DNA from: Cryptomeria japonica
Lineage: Eukaryota; Streptophyta; Pinopsida; Cupressales; Cupressaceae
DNA length: 64,000 nucleotides
Reading direction: 5' to 3'
Assembly (NCBI RefSeq): GCF_030272615.1
Contig: NC_081412.1
Coordinates: forward strand, 139,762,747-139,826,746
This document shows positions 47,990 to 58,637 of this stretch, one piece after another. The stretch's first letter is position 1. Each line of letters starts with the position of its first letter. The position numbers and the translations under genes are program-made. The notes under the pieces were generated by a model. The model had not been told where the DNA came from. It made no database searches and worked only from the letters and a program-made list of their open reading frames with translations.

Positions 47990-48264
47990 ATCGCGTGGCG
48001 TTTTTTGCCTTCCGGAGTCGCGCGAGCCGCGAAATGGAATAAAGACTTCGGTTTTTTTTTTGCCTGCGACTTAAGTCGCGTTTTTCTCGCATTTTGTGCC
48101 GTGTTTCGGGCGGGTTTTGGCCATTAACGGCGATTATTTGCCAAAAAAATCGCGGCGAGTATATAAAAAAATCGCCCCGAGTATTTCCGCGATTAACTCG
48201 CGCGGGATTATGGATCGCGATTACTCGCGAGTTTTTGAATTGCTCGCCGAGTTTTTCATCTATG
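47990..48264. other. Right subterminal region of the hAT element, CG-rich
   Basis: It is rich in TCGCG, CTCGCG and ACTCGCG motifs, ends CTCGCCGAGTTTTTCATCTATG, and should hold the promoter of the minus-strand transposase gene. I could not identify a convincing TATA box. Confidence 0.5.
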
Positions 48265-48272
48265 GTCTGAGT

Positions 48273-48542
48273 ATTTCACCTGTGTTTAACATTTCAGATC
48301 TTCATGAATATCATGAACCAGAATTCAGTGAGGACAATATTGCAGACTTGGAGAAACAGTTGCCCCAGAAGGAACCGGATTAGATTGAAGAAATTTTGGA
48401 CAATAGGATTGGGCATAGTACCTGGAGCAGTCTGTATAAGGAGTATCTTGTGAAGTGGAAGGACAGACCAATTGAAGATTCATCTTTCATTTCTCAAGCA
48501 GAGGTAGACTACTTTGGTTTTCCTCTGACCCCGACAAAGTGA
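48273..48542 (+). pseudogene. Chromovirus integrase tail and chromodomain
   Basis: The frame resumes directly after the hAT target duplication with ISPVFNISDLHEYHE, the usual integrase C-terminal motif. A TAG follows at 48381, in a place where CAG (Q) fits. The chromodomain (EEILDNRIG, YLVKWKDRPIEDSSF) ends at TGA 48540. Chromodomains at the integrase end direct insertion to chromatin carrying particular histone marks. This short domain, split from the rest of pol by the hAT element, is diagnostic for chromoviruses. Confidence 0.92.
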
Positions 48543-48573
48543 GAGGCTCACTTTTTCAATAACCCTGGATGTT

Positions 48574-49391
48574 TGATGCAGGAGCATCGCTTGTTGATAG
48601 CAATCTTGCATCAACCCAAAAAATCAACCCAAAAAACAATTTCTTTCTACTTTGCTTTCTGTTTGTAGTTTCAGTCTTTCTTTTTGTGTGTCCCGGTTTT
48701 GGCTCACCGGATCCTGTGGAGTTGGATTCTACTGGAAGACTTGATCATCTTTCCTGTTTCCAGACCACATCGCATTTGGATCATTTTCCGACAAGATATC
48801 GCTATCGATTTCCTTGACAGTTTCCTGTTACCGATTGACAGTTCTTGTTACCGATTGCCTGGACCTATTTTGGTGATCTATCGGAACCCCTTCCGAAGCT
48901 TGCAAAGCCTTGGGCGTTGATTCCGATGTTCCTTGGCTTGTGGTCGACCTTTTCCCACGATCTACATTTCATCCTTTGGATTTTCCGAAGGAATCTCTTG
49001 GTGGAGGCCGACCTTGATTATTTTACACGTTAGGTCTTGTTCTTCAGGTTTTGATCCTTTTTGGGCCGACTGGATCCTTTGGATCGATATATATAGTTGT
49101 AATTGCACATTAGAATGTAATCAATCAGAGAATCAAGTAGCTAGATTGTGCGTAGAAGATAGATCTTAAGATTCAAGGTCTCAGTTGTGATCTATTCTGT
49201 ATGTTCTACCCGGCCTGTGAGCCGGTATGCTGTAATCCGGTTGCTACCGGTTGGATGTAATCGATTTTCATGCAATAAAACAATTTGTTCTGCATTGCCT
49301 CCATCATATCTTTGTGTTTCTGTTGTGTTTACTCTTGCTGACCGGTCCGGATTGATCTCTTTGAGGTCCCTCCTCACTGGTGACTGCTTCA
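48574..49391 (+). repeat. 3' LTR of the chromovirus (818 bp)
   Basis: It starts TGATGCAGGAGCATC and ends GGTGACTGCTTCA, followed by the TATTG duplication. It differs from the 5' LTR by scattered substitutions and several short indels, so the insertion is not recent. Confidence 0.92.
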
Positions 49392-49396
49392 TATTG

Positions 49397-51278
49397 TCAC
49401 ATATAGGAGCCCCATTACATAGCTTCCCCATGGTCACCCAAGGAGAAGTGGCATTTGTTATTTGCAAGGCAGTTTTTGAATATTAAAACCTGCCATAGTA
49501 TCTGTTGCAAATGTTACATACTTTTAAGTTAAGTGCTTCCTTTTATTATGCTACTTGTAATGAAATTCAGTCCACCCCATTATCAAAATAAGTTCCCATT
49601 TTATATTTTCTAATTCTAGTCATCCCTTAAAATAAGATGCTGCCATTTCAATTTATTTGATATTGGTTGGGTTCATATAATTAATTTTATTTTATCACCT
49701 AGGTTTTTTTTTTGCAATTTCTAGCAGGGGTATGACAGAATAAATCATTTAAGAAATCAAGAGTCAACAGTTCTATTCCCATAGTCTACCATAATAGGGT
49801 TGGAGAGGAAGCATGTTAGGGTACCCTAACTTCACCACATCTAAGCTCGAGAGCGCAAAGTAACCATACTCAACCCCTTGGCCGCAATTTGCAGGAACTC
49901 TTGTCCATCCATCATGAGGTGGGCTACTTAGAAGGGGAAGACGCACCTGCTGACCTTATCGAGGTTCTTCCCTAATCCTTTCATCATAACTTATAGGAGA
50001 TTTAAATAAATAAATGATTACAGAGATGAACTACAAGAATTTATAGACTATATATTCAATTATAAAACTATAGAATCTAGATAGACTATATATATTCGCA
50101 CTCAAATCTTCTTATTATCTTGCATATCAAATCTTCTTATTATCTTGCATACCACAATTGAATATGCTGTTGCAGTTTAATGATATTTCTGATCTGCTTA
50201 ATATATCAGATTTGCAGATTGCTTGATTTCTGAATAGTTGCAGATAGAATTCTATTACTTGTTCAGTGCCTTTGATGTCAATACTAACTTGCCTTGTATA
50301 CCTCTTGAATTGGAATGAAGAGTCATGTTAATTTCCAAGTACACAACCGTTCCCAAGGTTGTGTTCTTTCACAGCTGTCCTGTACCTCTTTTAAGGATCT
50401 CTGTCTACTTTCCTTAACAAATCGCGACCATATGAGGGTTATTTGATTGACCAAGTGCAAGGATAGCAATTTGAAGTTCTCTTGCACTTCTTTGCTCGTT
50501 CTTCTCCTCCCAGGAAGACGTTTATTTACCAGTGTGCTGATCAATGGATCAAATGCCTAGCAGGCTGTTATTTAGAAAATTGTGTTCTTATGGAGTAAGA
50601 CAATCTTCTGGATTATTTAATTAAGATAATCTTGATTATTGTGTTGTAGCTGGGGTAATGGCAGACAGGTCCAGATGCTTCAACAAAGATATATGAACAC
50701 AACTTTGTGGCTCCAACTAATTGCTTTGTAAGTTCAAGTGTGAATTTTGAATCATTAGCAGACTGAACACTAAGAGGTTGGGTATGTCCTGTAATTAAAT
50801 ACCTTTGATTACTCTGGCTATCTTCAAAGACAACCCAGTGAGTTAGCAGCAGTCACATTTAAAGGAGCTAGAGGGCAACTGTGACAAATGGACCTTTATA
50901 AATGAATATGATTCTAAAATTATCGCATTGAAATTGAATCTTGTAGTAACCTGTGAAAAGAGCACTGTTATTGCTCTGTGGAAGAAAGTACCAAATCCCA
51001 ATCAATCCTTCTTTTTGGAAATAAACTCCCTTTCATCCACTTCATAGGATTTATCAAAGTTGATATTTTAAAATTGGATGACAAAGGGTTTCATAAAGAA
51101 TGAAGTTTTAGTTTTCAAGGTGTACAGCCAAATATATGTTGATAAAATATATTTCTTTTCTTTTCTTTCTACACATTCTTTCAAAGTAATGTCGTCTGTT
51201 TGCAACATTCTGTAAATATTTTGTTAAGGTGTTCGATATGCCTTTTTTTGTCGTTGTGTAATGCTATCTGATACACAG
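49397..51278. other. Intron sequence before exon D, nothing recognised
   Basis: No element or gene was recognised. The block TCAAATCTTCTTATTATCTTGCATA is duplicated in tandem near 50103-50150. The intron ends with the T-rich stretch at 51240-51260 and CTGATACACAG. Confidence 0.4.
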
Positions 51279-51366
51279 ATTGTAGGCCTTGTTGGAGGGG
51301 ACATTTGCATTTGGAAACGACATGGTAATAGACATCTTCTTCGTGGGCACATTCAACGTGCATATT
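51279..51366 (+). CDS. WD40-repeat protein gene, internal exon D
   Basis: This 88-nt exon is bounded by GATACACAG|A and CATATT|GTATGT. It enters in phase 0 and encodes IVGLVGGDICIWKRHGNR, then HLLRGHIQRAY. ICIWKR is a WD40 closing strand, and the peptide follows naturally from exon C (DFDENK|IVGLVGG), 24,653 bp upstream. The exon ends one base into a codon; the matching next exon was not found before 64000. Minus-strand frames over this stretch are shadows. Confidence 0.72.
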
Positions 51367-52098
51367 GTATGTGGTGTGTGTTTCTGAATTTCATTTTTTA
51401 GATTTTCGTACATTTGTAATAATCCTTTACATGATTTATGAATGTTGTTTGTAAGATCTACTAGAAACTAACATAATTAAAAAACCATTATTGATATGAA
51501 TGAATTTGACTTTACTTGGTGGCGTAGAAAAGTTCTTGAATGATTGTTGATTTCTTCTCTAAGTATAAACCATCACAACAAAATCATTCTTTGGAATAAA
51601 TTGGCAAAACCAAAAGATAAATATATTTTTTTCGAAGAATCAGGATTTAATTGAGTAAAACTTAAAAGTTGGATTTTCAAAAAAGTGAAAAACATAGAAA
51701 ACTGCAGAAAAAAGTGAAATACCTATTGTTTTTTACATTTAAAGGCATTTTAATTGCATAGAGATATAGAGAGCAAATAAAATTTGGGAGTTTACCTCAT
51801 AATTTTGAAATATAGATTTTGTCATTTATGTTCATCTTTCCATTTACATTTCATTGCAGAATGCATACTGCATAATACCTAAATGATAAAATGATAACTA
51901 CAATTTTAATTTTTAATATTTCAAAAAAATCAGTTAAAAGCTGCTTTGTACAAAATCAACCTACAAACTAAGTACAAGATTCAAAAAGTTTAATGCAGCC
52001 AATGTCTGTTACTGTTACAAAGAGAGCTATACCAGAGGGTTGCAAATCCTGATAATGATGCTTAAAGGTCAAAGAGTCTGTCCCAATTCGTTCAATCA
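51367..52098. other. Intron or downstream sequence, nothing recognised
   Basis: AT-rich sequence following the donor of exon D. No continuing WD40 exon was found here. Confidence 0.4.
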
Positions 52099-52675
52099 CA
52101 TTATGTAATGTCCCCTATTTATACACTGTCAATTAACAAGAGCAACATCTATATTACTACCTTCTATTGTTATTAATCTAACTAATTCTTTGTAACATGA
52201 CTTATTAAACCATTCCTAAACCCAAACCAGTTTGAGCCTATTCCCAGAAGAGGGCCTGGCTGCCTAGGGTGCTTGACACACCTCTTCAATGTAACCCAGA
52301 TTACCGGGACTCAGTCCATTCACCGTTGGGGTCTGCAGCCCAGATTTCAGGAGGAGTCCTTTCACCCTTGGGGTTTCCTATTGAGTTGGTTTCATTCTGC
52401 CCCTTCCTAGCAGCACCCATCTCCCTTGGGGAATAGGAAATACAAACTGTTTATGGTTTTAGGTCAGTTTAAGACATTCATGTTTATGAATTTTTTATTT
52501 ATCTTGTAATCTATTTATTTGTTACCCTCTTATTTGTTCAATCAATTAACTCTTATTTTATGTTCTTGATAAAATTATTTATTATTGTTGATGTATTTGC
52601 ATTGTTATAAATCTGATTAAGTATTATCTTTAATCTTCAGAATAGAATACTAATTTATCCTCGTGTGTATGTATA

Positions 52676-52968
52676 TCACACACACACATGCACACGCACA
52701 CACCCACACACGTGCACATGCACACACACACACACACGTGCACGCACACACGCACACCCATGCACATGCACACACACACACATACACCCACACACACACA
52801 CACGCACACCCACACACAGGTACACGCACACATGCATGCACACACAACTGCATGCACGCACACCCACATGCACGCACGCACGCACAAACACGCATGCTCA
52901 TGCACGCGCACACATGCTCACGCACGCGCACACGCACACGCACACGCACACACGCGTGCACACACACC
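52676..52968. repeat. Long CA/TG dinucleotide tract
   Basis: Nearly 300 bp of alternating purine-pyrimidine sequence (CACACA with interspersed GCAC, CATGCA, CGCA). Long open frames on both strands are artefacts of the repeat. Confidence 0.95.
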
Positions 52969-53120
52969 TTATTATGTGCTCATATATTGAATATCAATGA
53001 ATAACAAATACAAAAATAACTTTGCTGTTTTAATGTACAGTCAGCAGAGTGGATTGAACATACTAGAAAGCCGACCAGACTGTCACTATATACGTGACCT
53101 GCTCTGCGATCTTCTCTTTT

Positions 53121-56028
53121 GACAATAAAGAGGGGTAAAGTTTTTATTCAACACAGAAAGAGAAGTACAACAAAAGAAGGTAAACCGCCCAGCAAAGAGA
53201 AAACTACAAAGACTTATCTTGATCCACGAGTTGGTCTAAGACACGAGACAACTCAGGAGAAAGTTGTCTTCTATCATCAATAGACCAACCATCCATTTAG
53301 CACATTTAGCAAGGCAATCAGCCATCCCATTCCATTCTCTGGGAATGTGACAGAAAGTAACGGACTCAAAATTGTTACAAAAGAAGAGAATCTGTTGAAT
53401 ATTCAACTGCAACTGCCAACCGACACCATTCAAGTTCTTATCATTTAGCAAATTCACCACAACTTGGGAGTCAAATTCGACAACAATCTGTTGCCAACAA
53501 AAAGAACATTTACAGATCAGCACAACCAGAATAGCTAGAGCTTCCATATAATTATTAGTATGAAAACCTTTGTAGATAGAGAACAGATATGGACTTGCCC
53601 AAATCTATTTCGCCCCACTCCACCGATATTAGCATGCCCGGGATTACTCCTAGAAGACCCATCAGTGTTAATTTTCAAAACACCAAGTGGAGGAGGGCTC
53701 CAATGACCCTCCCTAGAAATCCTCCACAAAGGATGATGACACCTATTCCTCAAAAGCTGATGAACGGGCTGCACACCCGGATCAGGAGCAAAAAGATTAA
53801 AGCAATTGCAAATATCAATCTCCCCAGGAGCCACACCCCCAACAAGGTCACACTTTGCCGAAACATTCTCCCGAATAGAATGCAGAATTTTCCACCACAC
53901 ATGCTGAACATCTACTTTGGCATCCTAAAAGATCCGCCGATTTCTCTACAGCCAAATATGCCAAATAATAAAAGTGGGTCCCAAGGACTAGGTAACTTGA
54001 AGAAAAGGAGTGCAAGCATGAGCATTACCCCAACGGTCCCAAAACTCAGCCATAGAAGAAACATGCCAGCAAGGACAATGCCAATAATCCTACTAGGAGT
54101 GCCAAATCCTCCTAGCAAAAGAGCATTGAAAGAAAAGGTAGGAGACTGTCTCCTCACTATTACAGCAAAGAAAACACATAGAAGGCCCACAAAAGCCGCT
54201 CTTACACAAGTTGTCCCAAGTAAGACAACGGTTCTGAACCACCAGCCAAAGGAAAAAATTACATTTAGGCCAAGCAAATCTATTCCAAACCTATTTCCAC
54301 CAGGGCACCTCTTCCCCCCCATAAATTTGATGGACAAGCTTCATATAGCCTGCAACAACAAAATACTTCCCTGATGACTCACATCCCCAGGCTAGAATAT
54401 TCGAACCCTCCAAGGAACTACAATTTCGGGATGCAAGAATATGCGCGAGCTCCTGTCGAGAATCCTCTGAGCCCCCAGGCGGCCATTCACTTGGACCCTT
54501 CCATCTGTACCCAACAACATGCCCAAAATACTGAATTGTCTTATAACGACCCACCGAAGTCCACCCAGCAACAACTAGGCTATCAGATAGTGGATGTAAG
54601 TGAGGATGCACAGAAAGAATGGGGGGATTACCATCCCACGAATCTAACTTGAAGAGAGCCTCTGAACCCTTGTTACAAATCCAAAAGAGCTCGTCTTTAA
54701 CAAGTTGTGCACTAGTTTTCAAAGTATGCCATATCACAGAGCCTCTACCCTCTAGCTGGTAGTAGGGAACACTCCAACCATGAATGTTACCCAAATACTT
54801 ATGAGTAAGGATACGAGCCCATAACTGATGTGGATTGATGCACCATCTCCAGTATAACTTTGCCGCAAGAACTTGACTATGCAAAATTGCTGAATGAAGG
54901 CCAAGGCCACCCTCAGATTTAGGTCGGCAGACGGACTCCCAGTTAACCAAACTCCACTTAGAAGGTTGCAAACGACCACTCCAAAGGAATTGACGAGACA
55001 TGGCATCAAATTCCTTAAGGAAATACATTGGGGCAGCCTGAACAAAGCCTCTATAAAAAGGAATAGCCTGAATCATAGACTGAAGGAGAGTAACACGAGC
55101 AACAGTAGAAAGCCACCTATGAGTCCAATGATTAACTTTTCGTCGCAGCTTATCCAACAGGGCCTGCCAAAAAGGCCTTAGTTTCAGACCAACAGAAACG
55201 GGAATACCTAGATAGATGAATGGGAGAGCGCCAATTTGGAACTGTAGACTATTGGCAATTCTCCTCTGGATAGTATCTGGTGTATTGAAAAAATAGATTG
55301 AAGACTTATGGTCATTCACCCGTTGTCCCAATACAGCTAAATAGACATCCAACAACTTCCTAAAAGACCGAGCCTCTTGAATACGGGTTACCCCAATAAG
55401 AGCCGTATCATCCACAAATTGAAGATGTGAGAGCTTAGGTAATCTAGCACCCCAAGTCCACCCCCGGATCAAGCCTTGGGAGACCTGAGACATAATGAAG
55501 CGCCACAGGCCCTCAGCTATACGGAGAAAGAGGATCTGCTTGTCGCAGACCTCTAGAAGCACCGAATAATTGAGAAGGTTCCCCATTGACAAGAACAGAG
55601 AAAGAAGTAGAGGTCACACAATTCAAAACCCAACTAACCCACTCCAAATTGAAGCCAAGTGCAAGGAGAACCTTACGCAAAAAACTCCACTTAACCCTGT
55701 CATAAGCTTTAGCCATGTCCAATTTGATAAACATACATCTCTCCCTAGAAACAACTATGGAATGAACGGGCTCAAAAGCAATTACAACCCCATCTAAAAT
55801 TTGTCTGCCAGCCACAAAACCTCCCTGTTCATCGGAAATCATTGAAGGAAGCCAGATTTTGAGTCTTTCTGCAATCAATTTAGTGATAATCTTATATACA
55901 ACATTGCACAAAGCAATGGGTCTAAAAAGTTCCAGTTGAGTAGCTCCCTCCTTCTTGGGGATAAGAACCAGGAAGGTAGAATTCAAAGCCCTAAGCATTT
56001 GCTTGCTACTATGGGATTCTTGAACAAT
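53121..56028 (-). mobile_element. 5'-truncated LINE (L1-type) in the solo LTR
   Basis: The coding order on the minus strand is reverse transcriptase, zinc-binding region, RNase H, then a short 3' end (GAATAAAAACTTTACCCC). Flanking copies TGCGATCTTCTCTTTT (53105-53120) and TGCGATAATCTCTTTT (56029-56044) match at 14 of 16 bases and are the likely target duplication. The coding sequence begins abruptly at 56028 inside the reverse transcriptase, so the element is 5'-truncated. Confidence 0.8.
53236..56028 (-). pseudogene. LINE ORF2 remnant: reverse transcriptase to RNase H
   Basis: From 56028 leftward, reverse transcriptase motifs include TFLVLIPKKEGA, FRPIALCNVVYKIITK, DEQGGFVAGRQILDG and KLDMAKAYDRVKW. 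GLRQADPLSPY follows, with A where GD-type copies have G. A deletion near 55518 shifts the frame. Then come LQFVDDTALIG (the catalytic FVDD box), WKSLVNWESVCRPKSEGGLG-like sequence and the zinc-binding region near 54300-53920, which continues in another frame with stops. RNase H is split between 53900-53540 (LKINTDGSSRSNPG) and 53547-53236 (VEFDSQVVVNLLND, CHIPREWNGMADCLAKC). At least three frame changes make it inactive. The 261-codon plus-strand frame at 53589-54374 is its antisense shadow. Confidence 0.9.
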
Positions 56029-56405
56029 TGCGATAATCTCTTTTATTGTTTCCTTCTTTTCTTTATTTTCCGATGCCCCTTGATGAAGGCTTTTCCTAGT
56101 CTTAAATACCTTCCCGTATTGGTAGATAAATACGTCTCTTTATATGGAGACGTCTTACTTGGCCAAAGGGTGTCTCTTTCCTCGTTGACCAATGAACTTA
56201 GGAATCCTTTTAAATGGTAACACTCGTTAAAAGTAATATATGTCTTGATAAATATTCAATATCATTTTGTTTAAAGTAATATATATGTTAGTTGATAAAT
56301 ATTTAAAGTCATTTTATTTAAAGTAATATATACGTTAATTGATAAATATTTAATATCATTTTATAATACAATACTTTTAATAATAGTAATTTATCTACAA
56401 ATTAT

Positions 56406-57090
56406 CAGTGTTCCACGGGGACGTGTCCCCCCCTTTTTGGCTGCGTCTCGGAGACGGGGATGCGATGTCCCTCGCCGTCCTGCCACCGCCACCCAAGTGC
56501 CGCCAGAGACCGAGATACGTCTCCGTGTCTCCCAAGGAGATGTGGAAACGCCTCCACGTTTCCTGGGGAGACATCTGGGTGTCTCCCCGTCCTTCGAGAG
56601 ACGTGCAGGTGTCTCTCGAAGGACGAGGAGATGCCTAAACGTCTCCCATCGCCCCCACATATATGCAATGTTTAAAAATTAAAATTAAAATTAAAAAAAA
56701 AGTGACTTTTTTGGAACTTGGGTGCATTGCCCCCAAACCCTCGTTGAAAAATATAGAGGGAAACCACGCCGATAGAAGTAGGGAAAATTTAACCTCCGAG
56801 TCTGATTAGGCTCCATGTAACAACACAATTAGCATTGAAGAAATCTTGGTATTTAGATTTAGTATTTCAAATTTCCTATAGTCTCATTTGAAATGTAATT
56901 CTTATACTGTAATACTGTCATACATCTTTTCAAAACTAGTTTTTCAAGTACTATATGTATATGTATAACTATATCAGCACCACCACCCCGCCACCCCACG
57001 CCGCCGTCCCCCCGCTGTCCCCAAACTTAGGCCCTTGGTCCCCCTGTCCCGGAAACGCGTCCCCCCGTCCCCAACGCCCGTGGAACACTG
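56406..57090. mobile_element. GC-rich hAT-type MITE (685 bp)
   Basis: The ends are inverted copies of CAGTGTTCCACGGG, flanked by a perfect 8-bp duplication CAAATTAT (56398-56405, 57091-57098). Internally GGGACG/CGTCCCC motifs cluster near both ends. A hairpin (CCTTCGAGAGACGTGCAGGT and its complement) lies near 56590-56625. No transposase is encoded. Its composition differs sharply from the AT-rich surroundings. Overlapping open frames on both strands reflect its GC content. Confidence 0.92.
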
Positions 57091-57188
57091 CAAATTATAG
57101 TTTCATCATTAATACATATGTTAAGTGCAAGGAACATAAGGGTAATAATGATATTATGAAATCATTAATGTAGGGATATTACACATTA

Positions 57189-58632
57189 ATATTAATGTTT
57201 GCACCCCGAAGGATATGTAATTACTAAATCCTCAACATCAAAACTAGGGCCTTCTTAATCATTTGTGATCAACTTAGAATTTGGATCAATCTTGTCAAGA
57301 TCGATTGATTGCTCTTCCTTGACAGTACCTGATTTTTATTATATAGAAACTAGATTTGGAAATTGAAATGAAACAATGATTACAATAGAAAAACAATTGT
57401 AGGTGTGATGCCCTGACTTTTACAATAGTACATTAGCGGACAAAATACAGAGCAGCAATTATTGTTTACATGTTTTAAGCAAGGCTTCTTCAGCACTTTG
57501 CCTCCAAATCTCATCCCACGAGTTTGAGAATTGGCCACTCCAAGCATCCTACAGTCATCCCCTATCCTATACAATTCAAAGGTCAACCCCAAGAATATGT
57601 ATGATGGTTTTCCACAAAACACATATCCCAAGGCACATAAATTAGATTTTATGGGATAATTCATAACACCAATAATAAACAATTCTCAAAATTTTCAAGA
57701 AACACTAAAGCAAAAATAATTATTTTTCCCAAAATATCCAGGGACAGCCATTGTTGGATCTTGAAGCATCCTTCCCAAAATTTTCTCAAAACTTCAAATT
57801 TGCAAATTAAAAATTCCTAAAATAGTGTGTTGCCCTAAATCTATCCAACATCACGCTTTTCCAAACACAATAATTTTGTAAAGATTGGATAGGAGGGTTT
57901 AGAGAGTGAATTCACACATTTTCTTCAATTTTTTTCTTTTTTTTTTGTCAATTTTCAAATATCAAGAATACAAATGTTACCTCAAGGAATCCAATGTTAA
58001 TTCTAAAATGCTTCTCCCTTTTTCAACAATCCAATCCAAGCCACTCCAACAGGGCAAAATCCAGTTTTCTTTATAGAGGGTTTTTAAACCATGCTTTCTC
58101 TCCAGTTTGCCTTTTTCTGCCTAATGCATAATGAAAATAGAAATGCCTTTTTCTATATAAGAGCTTTTTTTACTGTTCACTTTTTAATCTAAGCTAATGT
58201 TTCCAAATGGATATTCTTTAGGAAATAATTCTAATTTCTACAATTTACTTACAATTAAATTAGAAATGCATATCACACAATATTAATATTTCCAATGGAT
58301 TATTAATTCTTTGTACACACCAAGAAAATGCAAAAACTATACTAAAATCACCCAAGAAGACACATTCACAGGTCTAACACATTGGGGATCCAGAATTGTA
58401 GTTGATTCAGATAATATTTTCATGGTTTTTTGACAACTCAAAGACTAGTAGGGTGAGATGGCTGGTAATATCCATGTGAATGTTCTCCACATGCCAACCA
58501 TTGGTCAAACTTGTAAATCTTTTGCACACTCAGTTGAATGTTACACACATTTGGGCACATTTGCCCAATACGTAACAATAGCCGAAATGAATGGTAGAAT
58601 TATGCAATTAAATAATAAACATATATAATAGG
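57189..58632. other. AT-rich sequence between two solo LTRs
   Basis: No gene or element was recognised. A GTGTGATGCCCTGAC motif near 57398 weakly resembles the LTR starts of this window. A 100-codon minus-strand frame at 57380-57682 has no recognised motif. Confidence 0.35.
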
Positions 58633-58637
58633 CATAA

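Larger units (their letters stand above)
43510..48264 (-). mobile_element. Near-complete hAT transposon nested in the chromovirus
   Basis: Perfect 18-bp terminal inverted repeats (CATAGATGAAAAACTCGG) are flanked by a perfect 8-bp duplication, GTCTGAGT (43502-43509, 48265-48272). Removing the element and one GTCTGAGT restores the uninterrupted chromovirus frame, which confirms the borders. The element carries a three-exon transposase gene on the minus strand, ACTCGGC-rich subterminal sequence at both ends, and a 1.4 kb palindromic repeat block between its 5' end and the start codon. Confidence 0.96.
38421..49391 (+). mobile_element. Complete Ty3/Gypsy chromovirus with a nested hAT element
   Basis: The LTRs at 38421-39193 and 48574-49391 both start TGATGCAGGAGCATC and end CTTCA. 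A perfect 5-bp duplication, TATTG, flanks the element (38416-38420, 49392-49396). A TGGTATCAGAGC primer site follows the 5' LTR. The coding order is gag, protease, reverse transcriptase, RNase H, integrase, chromodomain, which defines a chromovirus. A hAT element (43510-48264) sits between integrase and chromodomain and accounts for 4.76 kb of the 10.97 kb. The whole structure lies in the 24.7 kb intron of the WD40 gene, in the same orientation as that gene. Confidence 0.95.
52104..57183. mobile_element. Solo LTR split by a LINE and a MITE
   Basis: It starts TGTAATGTCCCCTA and ends TAGGGATATTACA, flanked by CATTA at 52099-52103 and 57184-57188. Subtracting the LINE (53121-56028) and the MITE (56406-57090) with their duplications leaves about 1.46 kb. 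That is close to the 1.51 kb of the solo LTR at 58638-60144, which has related ends. The two insertions inside are therefore younger than the LTR. Confidence 0.72.

Noticed and set aside
48569-49169. Several open frames across the chromovirus 3' LTR
   Set aside because: The same frames recur in the 5' LTR (38420-38957) and are chance frames in LTR sequence.
52630-53004. Overlapping open frames rich in His/Thr or Val/Cys on both strands
   Set aside because: They are translations of the CA/TG dinucleotide tract.
53589-54374. Longest plus-strand open frame near 54 kb (261 codons)
   Set aside because: It is antisense to the LINE ORF2 remnant and shows no domain of its own.
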